In this document: positions 11,445-23,670 of the stretch, in pieces
How positions within the stretch are numbered: position 1 is the stretch's first letter
How the letters are laid out: every line of letters begins with the position of its first letter
Assembly (NCBI GenBank): GCA_029959085.1
Contig: JARWIR010000003.1
Span: 33,247,505 to 33,311,504 of the forward strand
Source: Nemophila menziesii
Taxonomy: Eukaryota > Streptophyta > Magnoliopsida > Boraginales > Hydrophyllaceae
Length of the DNA: 64,000 nt
Reading direction: 5' to 3'
Position numbers and translations under genes: made by a program
The notes under the pieces: generated by a model
Told to the model about the DNA's origin: nothing
The model's database searches: none
The model's input: only the letters and a program-made list of their open reading frames with translations

Positions 11445-12334
11445 AAGGAATTTTTCCATTTTCAATAGTAAATATAAATTATAATGACATGGATATTTTA
11501 TACAATTCTAAGTGTAATATTAAATAATTTATTGAAATATTTTATTAAATAGTGGTTTTCAAAATATATAATTAAATAAAATGATATGTCATGTTAAAAA
11601 TAGTTTAAAAGAACATATCATTATTCTATAAATAAAAGAAATCCAAATACTAAAGTATTAAAATTATTTTACTCAACACATCAAACTAAAATTTTCTAAA
11701 CTGACAAGGAATTCTCTTTCTATAATATTATTTACCTCATATCAAACATATAATATATTATAACTATAGTAACTTTTTGTTAATTATTTTTATGAAAAAC
11801 TTTAATTAAAATTTTACATAAAACCTTCAAATAAATGAATAAAACAAATTAAATGGATTATTAGACTTCAACATTAGAGCAGCCATCTTGTTAAGTTGGA
11901 TTTCGAGAATTTAAATTAATAACGAAAAAGATTTTGTTACATAATATATTACATTTTATTTTATTAGTACTTTTTAAGTAATTTCTTTTTTCTAATTATA
12001 TATTTTATTAAAGTGTTAGAGCATAGAAACTATGAGCCATTTCTCAATTTTTATACATCCTTCTATGGAAGCTACTATGAACTATGGAGCTTAAAAAGGT
12101 CTAAAGTCTTCATGCCGGTAACAATTTATACCCAGATGGATTTACTATCAATCTATAAAAAAAAAAAAAAAACCGTAACACTATTAAATTTGAACCTCTT
12201 GCATACAAATTCATGAATCATAATTTATAGAGCAGAAAAAATTTGAATTGCTTGTATAAAAATTCAAATTGTACTCTTCTTTCGCCAGCTCGTCACCCTA
12301 TACACTGCTGATCAATTCTGGTGGTGCTGGTTTG
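11445..12334. other. AT-rich spacer of unit B
   Basis: No gene is visible. A 15-base A-run lies near 12158. Unit A lacks most of this stretch and has SINE-like sequence in its place. Confidence 0.5.
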
Positions 12335-12553
12335 CTAGATGAGCCTTTTTCGTTGGTATCCATGACTCAATAACATTTTCTCCCCATTGATTATCATGAG
12401 CTTCAATGGACTTGTCCAACCAACCTTGATCATTGATTCCATCTGAATTAATATATATCCCCAACCTTGATGTATTAATTTATCGGTACTATTGTTCCAA
12501 CCATTAGCTTCACTTTGCTCAGGAGTGGATTGAACTGAAGCTTTATTCCCCAT
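12335..12553 (-). CDS. MGNKAS small protein, unit B copy (unknown function)
   Basis: A 72-codon ORF starting MGNKASVQSTPEQSEANGW. It aligns with the unit A ORF, with conserved blocks QMESMIK.GWT.PLKLMI and GEK.LLSH, and then ends differently. The N-terminus fits the MGxxxS pattern of N-myristoylation. A TATATAGC-type box lies upstream on the minus strand near 12628. I do not recognise the family. It may be a decaying duplicate of the unit A gene. Confidence 0.4.
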   Translation of the reverse strand: MGNKASVQSTPEQSEANGWNNSTDKLIHQGWGYILIQMESMIKVGWTSPLKLMIINGEKMLLSHGYQRKRLI

Positions 12554-13094
12554 TCACAACAATTTTGTACAAATGCGTGATTGGAGAATAACAAACAAAT
12601 TTATTTTAAAGAATGACTTCTTATATAGCTAGCCTAGCCAGTATTCATTTTTTTTTGTTCGATAGTATTCATTTCACTCTACCCTAAAACCCACAAAAAC
12701 CACGGTCATTCAAAACATTGTTGTCGAACTTAATTGATGGTATCTGTTTCCAATCATAACGGAATGATTATTTTACGAGCTTTATCGGGTGTGCAAGCAA
12801 TTGACTCTATACATGAATTTAAGTTTCTATAACCCCTCAAACTACAAGCAGCTTATTAACAATGGGAAATTGAAGAAAAGTCGAGGCATCTATTAAAGTG
12901 TGTGAAGGTGTACAATTTTACAGGCATAACAGGTTAGAGAAGAAGTAACAATTAGCCGAAAAGAGATGAAATTTTACCTCACACACGAACATATATGTAT
13001 ATATGGCAGCAGCAGAACTTTTAAGCAGATAAGAGATGAGTTTGTATTGGGAATTTGGGAGGGATTCTCTTAACATTTTAAACAGAATATGAAT

Positions 13095-13330
13095 TCAACT
13101 GGCCAAAGCCTTGCTATTTCTTCAGCATTTAAAGGGGAGGTCCAAGGTTCGAATCCCCTCCCTAACAGGTGGGTGAGAGGTACAAGGCTCGAACCCCTCC
13201 CTGAACCTGAACATGGGTCACCTAGTTCTGATTTACCATGAGAATATATATGGGGAGGCATGTATATCTCCGTGAGATTTATCAGGTGCGCGTAAGCTAG
13301 CCCGGAACCCATGTAACCAAAAGAAAAAAA
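13095..13330 (+). mobile_element. tRNA-derived SINE (236 bp)
   Basis: It begins with a tRNA-like head (TGGCCAAAGCC near 13100; B-box GGTTCGAATCC at 13146..13156) and ends in AAAAGAAAAAAAA. It is flanked by a perfect 14-bp duplication, AACAGAATATGAAT, at 13081..13094 and 13331..13344. Related copies lie reversed in unit A. Confidence 0.9.
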
Positions 13331-13595
13331 AACAGAATATGAATGGAATGGTCTTGTTAAATGGGTTAGAAAAGCAGCACAATTACTTCATCGAACCCGG
13401 TTTTATTTGGTTAATCTCCGAATAATGTATACAAACCATACACCTGTCATTTTGGAGTCGATTTGAAAATATAATACACTCAAATAAAGCTTGAAATTAA
13501 ACTCTATCCAGATAGAAATTCTTACATAGTTTAGGACCATTTTGATCATTCTTTACTAAGAAAACATAAAATCAAACTTTACCATAATTACGTGA

Positions 13596-14793
13596 GACCA
13601 TCTTCAGCAGATGCGCCATTTTTATACTCTATATTTCATTATACCGTATCAAAATGTATCTACTCTATAAATTTACCGCATCAATTTCTAGTTTTACTAT
13701 TTTAGTTACTCTATAATTATACTTTATATTTACTATTCACTTATAATTATAAATTATAATTATTTTTTTGCAATAACATAAATAAAAATAATAACTTTAA
13801 ATATATTTATTATTCAATTTAAATAAAATATTTAATTTATTTATTTCATCTTTATTTATATATATATATATTAATTTTATAACATTTAATTTTGTTTTTA
13901 ATAAATAAATAATAAAAAAGAGTTTTATTTTTTACTTACAATATAAATATTTATGAATTACTTTTTAATATTTGAATTTTCTATTTAATAATTTAATTAA
14001 AATTATATATTTAATTATAAATTTGATATATAATTTTTTTCATTATTGAAATTCAAAAAAGAAAAATAAAGAACTTGATCCGTCCAAAAAAAAAAAGAAA
14101 ATAACTTCATTTACTTAGGGTTTGTTTGGATATAGAGGGGATTAATTATTAAAGGAGAGGAAAGGATAGTATATTAAAGGAAAGGAGAGGAGAGTATTAA
14201 TCTTGTTTGGATTGAGTAGAAAAAAAAAGGAAAGTATTAGTAAAGGATGGGTTAAAGTTTGTGTTTGGATTGTATAAATAAAGGAAAAGAAAGGATTATT
14301 TTATAACTAAATTACTTTTATACCCCTAATATAATATATTTTAAATAGAACATAAGGGTAACAAAGATATTTTACTATTAAAGTTAATCCCTTCTTTCTA
14401 ATGACTCTAAATTGGAGGGATAAGATATAAAGGATTAGAAGGTATAATCTTAATCCTTTAATAACTTATCCCTTCAACAATTTATAAAACAAACAAAGGA
14501 AGGATAACTATTATCCTTTATAATCCCTTCCCTCCCTTTCTAATCCCTCAATCCAAACATACCCTTAATATCATGTTATCATGTTTACAATTTTTTATAT
14601 AAAAAAAAAAAGAAAAACAATATACCGTGTGAACAGTGATGCACCACAAATAGCGTATTGAAAAAAAAAAGTAGTGTGTGAGTTGTGCGGGCTCCATAAT
14701 TTGGAGTAGCTGCTGGAGTGGGCAATTTGCTCACGGTATTTTTTGCCTTTTTTTACCGTAAATTGACATTTAGAGTAGCTGCTGGAGATGGTC
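13596..14793. mobile_element. MITE with GACCATCT..CAGCAG inverted repeats, 3-bp TSD (1198 bp with nested insert)
   Basis: The left end GACCATCTTCAGCAG pairs with the right end CTGCTGGAGATGGTC. TGA lies on both sides (13593..13595 and 14794..14796). Units A (near 47706) and C (near 5108) have the empty site CGTGAGGCC. The interior is AT-rich and noncoding and carries a second MITE at 14118..14564. The 3-bp duplication and ends suggest the PIF/Harbinger superfamily; that assignment is inference. Confidence 0.85.
14118..14564. mobile_element. Tourist-like (PIF/Harbinger) MITE nested in the previous element
   Basis: The ends GGGTTTGTTTGGAT and ATCCAAACATACCC are inverted repeats flanked by TTA (14115..14117 and 14565..14567). 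The body is rich in AAAGGAGAGGAAAGG and AATCCCTT arms. A relative of the same style sits at 44678..45065. Confidence 0.88.
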
Positions 14794-15048
14794 TGAGGCC
14801 TATTACGTTAAAACATGTCTTTCTTGATACTTGAAGTACATGAGTAAATTGATAATTTTTCACGGCTTGACATAGAAAACAACAAGATGAGAACGATTTT
14901 CTACAATATTTCGGACTCAAGTAATATATGAGCTAACTTGGAAATCGAGTAAGAATGTTAAACTGCTAGTAAAGTTTGCTCGCACTTTTAACGTAATTTT
15001 TTTTTTTCAAAGCATAATATATTGATAGATAGAAAAGAGGTTACAAAG

Positions 15049-18000
15049 TTACCCTACTTCTATCGGGTCCATGTCACCATAAAGGATAGATGCTAACTGG
15101 GGAGGGATACACACATCCCAGTCACCAAACAATCTGCTTAAGAGCTGTTGTTTAGCAACCCAGTCAGCTGCAAGATTCTTACTCCTAGAAATAAGAGTAA
15201 AAGAAGGACTCGAAAGTTCCGCCAAAAAATAAATATTACAAATAATGTTCTTAATTGAATGATTAGAGATGGGTAATCCTGAAGAAAGGGGTTTCATGAT
15301 AAGCTCAGCATCATTCTCAATAATAACGCTTCCAAAAGGGTAGTTAAGAGCCATCTCAGTTGCTTTAAGGATCCCCGTGGCTTCTGCTTCTAACACCGAA
15401 TCCGTCTCGATATTCCAACTTTTACCTGTTACAAGTTCACCATTAGGGTTTCTAGCTAAACAAACAATTGCTGCTCCTTTATCTGAATAAGCAGCATCAC
15501 AGTTTATTTTAAATTTGTTGAGTGGAGGTTTTTTCCATTTTTCTTTGAATTTAATGTTTAGGTGTCCATTGTTGTTATTTATTTGTGTAACTGCTTGGGT
15601 TGAGGTAACCTCTCTATTCATTTTATCAAAATAATTAATATCATTTGGGTTTGAAATTTTAAAGTATTCTTTCCAATTTTCGATTGAATTGTTAATAGTT
15701 CAAATAAGGTCACACCGTTTACCATTATAAATAAAATTATTTCTATTCTTCCAAATTTGCCAAAGGGTGGTACAAATAAGTTCTGGAATTCTATCTTTTT
15801 TTTTGAAAGTATTTGTAATTTGTTGAACAAAGTTTAAAATCCATTGATCTATTCTATTTGTACTATCATTCTCTGATTTTATATTAAGTGGGCTAGTAAA
15901 CCAAACACACTTGGCCCAAGGGCATCTAAAGAGCATGTGTTCAACTGTTTCAATGTTATTGTTACAAATTTTGCACAAGTTGGTGTCACTACACTTTCTA
16001 TTAAAGAGGTTTTCTTCAGTAGGGAGTAGGTTTCTAATAGCTCTCCACATGAAGTTTCTAATTTTGGTTGGGGTTTCCATGTGCCAAATAAGGTTCCAAA
16101 GGTCTTTACTTCTAATTGTAGAGGTAGAAGGTATGCTTTGATTTTTAATACTATCTTTTTGGATTTCTTCATTTTTTAACTTGTGATAAGTTTCTTTAAC
16201 AATAAAAATTCCATTTTTGCAATAGTTAATACAAATAAGGTCTTCACAATTTATCTTGGGTATAATCATATTTTCAATCTTATCACTGATATCTTTATGA
16301 TATATATTCCTAATAAGGGTAGTATTCCATGTTTTATCTTCTTTCATAAGGTGAAAAACTTTTGTAATATCATTATCATTGGGTTTAACAATGCTATTAT
16401 TATTAATAATCCAATTATGTTCATGTAATTTAATACTTGTCCCATTTCCTATTTTCCATTTTATATCTTTTTCAAAGGTCTCTCTGCCTATTAGTATAAA
16501 TCTCCAACCCCAAGAGGGTGAGCTACCAATTTTAGCTTCAAGAAACTCACAATTGTGAAAATACTTCCCTTTTAAGAGTCTATATAGTAGTGATTCCTTT
16601 TTATTAGCTATATTCCAAGCTTGTTTGCCAAGAAGAGCTTTATTCATAAGGTGTAGGTCTCTAAAACCCAAACCACCCTCAAATTTGGATGAGGTTAGAA
16701 TGTCCCATTTACCCCAATGGATTCTTTTTTTACCTTTATCACCCCACCAAAATTGTGCAATGATAGAGTGTATTTGGTTTATAACATTTTTTAGAAAAAT
16801 GAAGTTAGACATCATATAATTAGGAAGGCTTTGGATGATAGCTTTTATGAGTATTTCTTTACCTCCTTCAGAAAGAAATAAGGTTTTCCAATTTTCAAGT
16901 CTTTGTAAGACTTTATCAATAAGGAAATGAAGGTCTTTTGATTTTGATCTACTCCATTCAGTAGGGAGACCCAAGTAATTGCCTAGGTTATGGGTTTTTT
17001 TCATATTTAGTCTCTTGGCCATTACATTTTGAAGAAAGATAGGTGTATTAGGGCTAAAGATAACCCCACATTTGTTAAGATTAAGACAAAGACCTGTCCC
17101 ATTTTTATAAATGTTCATGATATCAATGAAGGATTGTAATTGAATGTTCTCAGCATTGAGAAAAAATAGGCTATCATCAGCAAAGAGGAGATGAGTTATT
17201 TCAGGGCATTTATTGCCTATTTTTATTCCATTTATTAATTGTTTCTCTTTTTTATCCCTTACTAGATCATTTAGGGTTTGAGATATAAGGCAAAAGATTA
17301 GTGGAGAAATGGGGTCTCCTTGTCTTATGCCTCTAGTAGGTTTTTGTAATTGGTGGATCTCACCATTAACCATGATAGAGTAGGTAACAGAGGTGATACT
17401 GATCATAAGTTTTCTAATCCAATCTTTATTAAAACCCATTTTAATCAATAGGTCTTGTAGGAAGCCCCATTCCACATACTCATAAGCTTTTTGAATATCA
17501 GCTTTAATAGCTACCATATATTTTTTTTTGTTTTTTTTTCTTCTTTTAATGTGGGTTATTACTTCATGTGCTATCATAGTGTTCTCTTGAATAGATCTAT
17601 CTGGCATGAAAGCACTTTGATTTTCTCCTACTAGAGAGTTCATGTAGGGTTGTAGTCTATTAACCAAAATTCTTGCTATAATCTTATAGATAAAATTAGA
17701 GCAGCTGATGGGTCTATAATGTTTAATGTTAGTAGGTTTACTAATTTTTGGGATAAGGGTAATGATAGTTTGATTAATATCCTCTAAGTTCCCTTGATTA
17801 TTCCAGAAATTATTTATAACTCTCATGATATCTAGTTTAATAATATCCCAATATTTTCTAAAGAAGTTCCCATTATAGCCATCTGGTCCTGGTGCCTTAT
17901 TAGGTCCCAATTCCCAAACTGCTTTTTTGACTTCTTCCTCATTTATAAAATTATTAAGGCTATCAGCTGCTTTTCCATCTAGTTTGGTGGATATAAGATC

Positions 18001-19243
18001 AATTGTATTCTTGTAGTCCCTAGGGCCTACAGTTGTGAAGATATTATTGAAATAAGTTGTGATTGCATTGTCAATATCATTTTTGTTATCTAACCATTCC
18101 CCATTATCTTTGGTTATATAAGTGATTTTATTTCTGCTTCTTCTTTTCTTAGTACAAGCATGATAGTATTTTGTATTTTTCTCACCTTTTTCTAACCATA
18201 GGTTTCTAGATCTGGTTTTCCAAAAAGCTTCTTCTCTATTCCAAGTTTCTTCTAGTTCTTTTATAATTGAGTTATACTCATCCCAATTGAAATTGGGTGT
18301 GTTAGAATTAGAAATAATTTCTAATTTTTTGATAAGTTTATCTATTTGGACTTTATTATTGCCAATTTTTTTTTATTCCAATCTCTTAGTGCAAGACTAC
18401 ATTTTTTGAATTTGTAGTTAATGACACTATTAGGATTACCCCTTAGGGTTTTGAAGTCATTCCAGACTTTTTTAATGATGTTGAGACAATCAGAATCTGT
18501 TGTCCAAAAATTTTCAAAATAGAATCTTCTTTTTTTATGATTCATATTCTTATCACGATGTAGGACAAGGGGGCAATGGTCAGACCCAATTGCAGGTATA
18601 ACAGCTGTCCATGCATTAGGAAATAAATTATCCCAAAGGTTATTATGAAGGGTTCTATCTAGAATGGCCTTAATAATTTTATTATTGGATCTTTTATTGG
18701 TCCAAGTGAATTTACACCCATAAGAGGTAGTTTCTTCCAATTTATGAAAATTAATAAAATTATTAAAATTCTTAATAGACTTCTTAAGGCAAACTTTTCC
18801 TCCTAGTTTTTCTTTTAGAAATCTAATGACATTAAAATCCCCTAAAATAGACCAAGCAAAGTTTTGGGGGTTAAGTTTATATAAACAATTAAGACTTAAT
18901 TCTTTTTTATTATCATAGGGGCTTAAATAAACATAGGTATAAAAGATGGGGTGTTTTTATCATCAAATAAAGTAGTGTGGATAAAAAACTCGCAACTTTC
19001 CATAACCTTAATCTTCAAATCCCTTTTAACGAATAAAGCTAACCCACCCCTAACCCCAACAGGCTCGACGGTATGTAGCAGAATCATATCAATCTCAGAG
19101 GCTAATTTATGAAGAACATCAAAACCATTTTTAGTCTCGGATAAAAAGAGTACCTCCGGCCGGTGTTTGGAGCAGAGGTCACGCGCCGCCTGGACTGTCA
19201 GTGGATTGCCGATTCCCTGACAGTTCCAGGCGATTTGGATCAT
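15049..19243 (-). pseudogene. LINE ORF2 (endonuclease, reverse transcriptase, zf-RVT, RNase H), damaged
   Basis: The start MIQIAWNCQGIGNP is the first motif of the AP-type endonuclease. Its GDFN and SDHCPL motifs follow at about 18840 and 18580. The reverse transcriptase covers about 16650..18000, with NKAPGPDGYN, RPISCSNFIYKI, RGIRQGDPISP and the catalytic FADD at 17173..17184. zf-RVT (CKICNNNIETVEHMLFRCPW) lies near 15930, and an RVT_3 RNase H (KINCDAAYSDKG) at 15049..15621. Breaks: a one-base frameshift near 18930, another near 18350 beside a T-run, and an in-frame TGA at 15700..15702, after which the frame stays open to 15049. The usual KAYD reads KAYE. Confidence 0.88.
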
Positions 19244-21460
19244 TGAAAGGGATGGAGTTGATCGGGCTCAACTCCAGAAGGCCTTCCTTCCTCAGCAATC
19301 AACGTACCATCTTCAATTTCAATTGGTTCTAGTTCGTTTTCTCCCAATTCACCAACTACTTTTCCCTCTTTTTCAAAATTTTGGATGGGTAAGATTTCAT
19401 CAGTGTCATTGATTTGCTCGCAATTCTTTTTTCCCGATTTTTTGTTGATTTCCAAGCTTTCCTTTTCTTTTCTATCCAAGCTTTTCTCGTTTGAAACTTT
19501 TTGTATATTTTTAGCGTTCTTCTCTTTTCCCAGATAGCTTTGTGTCTCATCTTGTCTGATTGTGTAATTTGATCTTCAATTCGGAAACTATGAGCCATGG
19601 ACATGTGGATGGACCAGCTGTCTTGATCAGTTCTTTCTTTAACCCGATTGGCATAGTGAGTTTTTGCTGAATCAGATAGTGAGGTAAACTTCTCCATGCT
19701 ATAGTGAAATAGACCAGAGCAATCTTTATTTTCTTCATTAATAAGATTTTGATTGATGATATCTGTAGGTAAAACTTGATCATGGTGGATGGAGGTGTTA
19801 TGAGTTACCAGGGGTTGTAATTCGGTGGTTGTTATTGTATTTGTGACAGTAGGTGTACAATGGAATGAGTTTTTGGTAGGTGTTGGTGTGAATGGGGAGG
19901 ATGGAATTTCAGTGGGTGTAGGTGAGTGGAGAACAAGATCAGTTTGTTTAATTTCAGTGTGTGGATTGGTAGAAGGAGTTGGATTTGATGATGTAGTTGG
20001 TGATGTTAGTTTTGGTTTGAAGGAGGGGTTAAAAGGTGTTACTGAAATTTGAATTGGTGTAGAAGATTTGGGGTTAGAGGTAATATTTGGATTTTTTGAA
20101 GTGGTGGGGGTTAGAGGATTAGGGTTAGGTGTTTTGGTAACAGTGGTTAAAGTTTGAGATGTTGGGGTTTGAAGTATATCTGCATAAGAAGGTTTTGTGG
20201 GAGATTTACCTGTGGTTTTGGAAGAACAAACTGTTGGTTTGATTTTTGGTAAGTTCAAAATTTCCAAGCTATTTTGAACAATTTCTCCTTGATTGTGAAT
20301 CTCACATTTTTATGTTGTATTATTGTTTTTTCAGTCATAGTAAAATCCATTTCACTTGCCGGATTTTGTTGACTTGGAATGAGTTGGTGTGGACTCTGCT
20401 GAGGTGGAGTTTGCTGAGTTGGAGTTGGATTATCTTGGGTGGACCCCATTTGTGCAGGATCAGGAAAGTAGGCTTCCTTTTCTTTTTCTTTTGTTGAAAT
20501 ATCCGTAGAATAAAAGGGTGGTTTAGTTGCATTAAAGGTGAATATATCTTTCTCAGAAAGGATATATTTACCTTTATTACTTTTAACTTTTTCAGCCTGA
20601 AAATGTGGGTGAGATGACCTTTTGTTGACAGGACCTTGATCTGCTCTTGCATAGGGACCCGCTCTACCTTTTCCATGGTTTCTGGTGGTGTGTTCTTCCA
20701 TGGAAGCTTGAATTTTTCTGGTAAGGATCTTAACATAGCCTCCAAGATGTGGTGTAACTCTGTAAGGATCTTCACATGCTTTATCTTCATGATCAAAATG
20801 TCCACATCTGTAGCATATTTGCCCTATGTCTTCATATTTCATTCTAATCCACTTTGGTGTGTGTATGTTAATCCAAAAGTTGAACCCTGCTACTATTGGT
20901 CTATTGATTTCCCAATCATTTTTTATTCTTGTGAATGTTTCGTCTGTAACTTTTTGCTCTTTAGGTAGTTGCACTTCATGAACTGTCCCTATATCATGGA
21001 GCATTTCCGAGATGCTTTTGTTGTTTAAAACTGTAGGAGGAAGACCATAGAGTCTTAACCACATTGTTGTGTGAGTAACCCTTGTATTAGCTTCATACTC
21101 TTTCAATGCACAATGTTTGCTCATGATAGTCCAAGGCCTCATTTTCCAGATTCTTTCTTTATCTTCTTCATTGTCAAATTTGAGTATACATTCATTGTGG
21201 CTTATCCTCTCAGTTTGGACTTTGCCTTTGATACCCCAGTTTCTTTGAATGTGGTTTCTCATGAAGCCAAAGTTCATAAGCTCCTTGTTGAGAACTTTAG
21301 CTATTAGCCTTTGTTCTTCCATTTCATGATAGTACTTAGCACTTTCCAAAGAAAGTGATACTTCATTTTTTGCATCAGGGTGTTTAAAAGCATAAACATT
21401 CATTGTGTAGGTGCAATAAATGCTAATGATAAGAAGAGCCTTAAAGGCTATGAAGGACAC
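19240..21460 (-). pseudogene. LINE ORF1 (DUF4283 and CCHC zinc knuckle), frameshifted
   Basis: The RNA-binding ORF1 protein of a plant LINE. A DUF4283-like region (KFDNEEDKERIWKMRPW, WLRLYGLPP) lies at about 20890..21350. The zinc knuckle follows (ICYRCGHFDHEDKAC, near 20775..20825). A long Pro/Thr/Ser tail is encoded at about 19500..20230. The frame slips once near 20265 and again near 19480. The likely start is the ATG of MNVYAFKHPDAK about 20 codons inside the longest ORF. It ends beside the start of ORF2 at 19243. Confidence 0.82.
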
Positions 21461-21829
21461 GCAATAAATGAAGAAAAAGGTTTTGAAGATGTTTCAGGAC
21501 AAGGAATATTTTGGAGAAAAGGAAAGGAAGAAAGGAAAGTTTGAGGAAAAGCAAGAAAAAACTAACAATTATGTTTAGCTACTAAATATTCTATATGAAT
21601 ATAGAATTTCAGTTAAGCGTTCTTTGTCTAGAGCAACTACTCATCTGTTTAGCACTCTTCACCTATAGATACGAATCATATAGAAAAAAAAATCAAAAAT
21701 ATCATAGAGTAACTCGGTATTTCCACAATCAAGATTTCATGGACTGAAAGAAAGCTTGTGATAAATAAACATAAAAACAAAATTTCCATAAGTTCACGTT
21801 TGGTACACACATAATTAAATAGAGAATAA

Positions 21830-22698
21830 ACCCCACTAAGCAACTCAATGAGTTCACGTTTCTTCAACTTTGAAAATCCTTTCAAACCCCGTGACTTCGC
21901 AATTGCCCTAAGTTCAGTTAGCTTCATTTCACTCAATTCATTAGATTCAACCAAATCATGCTCTTCATCTTCTTTATCCTTGTCCGTCTCATAAATTTCT
22001 TCAGATATCTCAGCAAATACACTCTCATCTGGAAATATTTGCTCCATATCAGATAGAATCTCCTCAAGTTCAGGAATGTCAATTTGCTCAACCTTCAAAG
22101 TTCTCTCATCATTTATATCACTATGTGAAACCAAATTTACATTCTCGACCTTCACTTGACGAATCGGTGACCTTTTCTGAAAAACTGACCTTGGCCGCTC
22201 AGTAACTGGAGGTTCACTTTGTAAAATTTCCTGTTTCGGAACATTATTTGATTCGACAATATCAATACTTTTATCTTCAGGGAAAAAGCTTGGTTCAGGT
22301 TTCTCGAGTATAAACTCCTTAGTGTTAATGCTATTGCTAGTTTTCTTCCCTTGTTGAACAGAATGTTTCCTGAGTAGCTTCAAAAGAGAATCAACAGTTT
22401 CATTCTCTTTACCTTTTCCTTGGGATTCCTCAATTTTTTTCTCTTCCTTATTTGTTGCATTTTCTCGAAGCTGCGCTTGAACTTTCCTGAAAAACTCAAC
22501 AATCTCCTTTTCCCTTGATCCTGGAGTTGCAGTAGCGTGGTACTTTGAAGGGCCCGAGCCTGAACCAGAGCCAAGGCCTGTAGAAAGAGGCCCGTTCTTT
22601 CTTCGTATTGCCTGTTCCTGCTCCTTGAAAATCCTTTCCCTGTTTTGCCTTGAGAAGTCGGAGTTTCTTCGATTCCCACTTGAGCTTGCACTGCATAT
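21830..22698 (-). pseudogene. RHON1-like gene, unit B, 3' part
   Basis: The minus strand matches exon 2 of the unit A gene, from the KYHATATPGSREKE region through to a C-terminal Rho-N domain (ELSEMKLTELRAIAKSRG). Relative to A there is one added base and a 46-base deletion close together, so the frame is regained after losing 15 codons net. The stop codon of A is changed and the frame runs on to 21676. The Copia element at 22699 separates this part from its 5' half at 29066..29325. Confidence 0.85.
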
Positions 22699-23461
22699 TG
22701 TTGGTCAAATGAGATTTTTACCAAGGGATGACCATGTTTACGATGAGACAGTGGGTGACTCAATTTAAAGAAATGATTCGAATATTAATTAACGTATTAC
22801 ATTTATCTGGTAAAAATCATTTGAAGTTGAATGAGAAATTAATTCATAGAATTTGAAGAAATTAAAAGAAAAAAAAATTAAAATAAATAATAATACATGT
22901 TATTTATTTTATTTTTCTTTTGGTTATGAAGCAAAACCAAAAAAAAAAAGTACTGCTGGGCTTTGAATCTGGGCCTCCAAGCTAGTGGGCTTTTGAGCCA
23001 GACTTTCATACCATCTGGACCAGCTTATGTTTTGGTCTTCTATACTAAACTAAACGTTGTGCCTTTTATGTAACGTATCTTCAAATGAACCATCACAACT
23101 CTTTTGCCTAATCCACCTTTTCATCTTCTATAAATAGTTGGCCAACTCAAACATTTTCATTCATTCATTATTTTCAAAGCATTAAAATTATAAGAGAGAG
23201 AGATAGAAAGAAGCAGCATTATTAAGTTCGTCGAAATTCTTAAGAATTCGTGTGTCAGTTTCTTTTGAATAGTTTTTGTCGTTGTATCCTGGAGGTTGAA
23301 GCCCACAAATGTAAGACATCGGTACGTGGCCTAAATACCTTAAAGACATCGGATCTAATCCGAGCCTCGACAAGTAAAGTTGTTTATTTATATATACTTT
23401 TATTTTATTTCTGCATTAGTTTCCATATTGTTTTACTGGTTTATACAAATAAAACACAACA
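22699..23461 (+). repeat. 5' LTR of the plus-strand Copia element
   Basis: The LTR runs TGTTGG...CAACA. A TATA-type box (CTATAAATAG) near 23130 is the likely promoter. The short ORFs inside it, repeated in both LTRs, are not genes. No TGGTATCAGAGC-type primer site follows the LTR (23462 on reads ATTTAAGGTATTTATG), so the primer tRNA is unclear. Confidence 0.93.
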
Positions 23462-23670
23462 ATTTAAGGTATTTATGTTTCACGTTGTATAAACCAGAAA
23501 ACATTTTTTTCGTTTTATAAACTTTACTTTTGCAATAATATCTGGGTCTGTGTATACAGAACAGAATTGTTACATTCTATTTCCTTTCTCTTATTCTGAT
23601 TTCTAGGCTTGTGTATACATACTAGAAAATTACTCACTTACTAACGTCAGATTTCTGCTTCATATAGAAT

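Larger units (their letters stand above)
15000..21560 (-). mobile_element. Nearly full-length L1-type LINE
   Basis: Read on the minus strand: 5' UTR to about 21460, ORF1, ORF2 (endonuclease, reverse transcriptase, zf-RVT, RNase H), short 3' UTR and poly-A (a T-run at about 14998..15009 on the plus strand). About 190 bases of host sequence present in unit A (about 47905..48093) are missing at the insertion point, so either a target deletion accompanied insertion or the flank was lost later. I could not identify a target duplication. The few frame breaks suggest a fairly young but inactive copy. Confidence 0.9.

Noticed and set aside
13146..13156. GGTTCGAATCC as a tRNA gene B-box
   Set aside because: There is no foldable tRNA around it; the poly-A tail and 14-bp target duplication show a SINE.
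19825..20052. Val/Gly-rich plus-strand ORF opposite LINE ORF1
   Set aside because: It is the antisense of the Pro/Thr-rich ORF1 tail; composition alone keeps it open.
23188..23373. 61-codon minus-strand ORF, repeated at 28792..28977
   Set aside because: It lies wholly inside both LTRs of the same Copia element, so the duplication is that of the LTR and gives no support for a gene.
23462..23480. Primer binding site of the plus-strand Copia element
   Set aside because: The sequence after the 5' LTR does not resemble the complement of the tRNA-Met end, and I cannot match it to another tRNA by eye.
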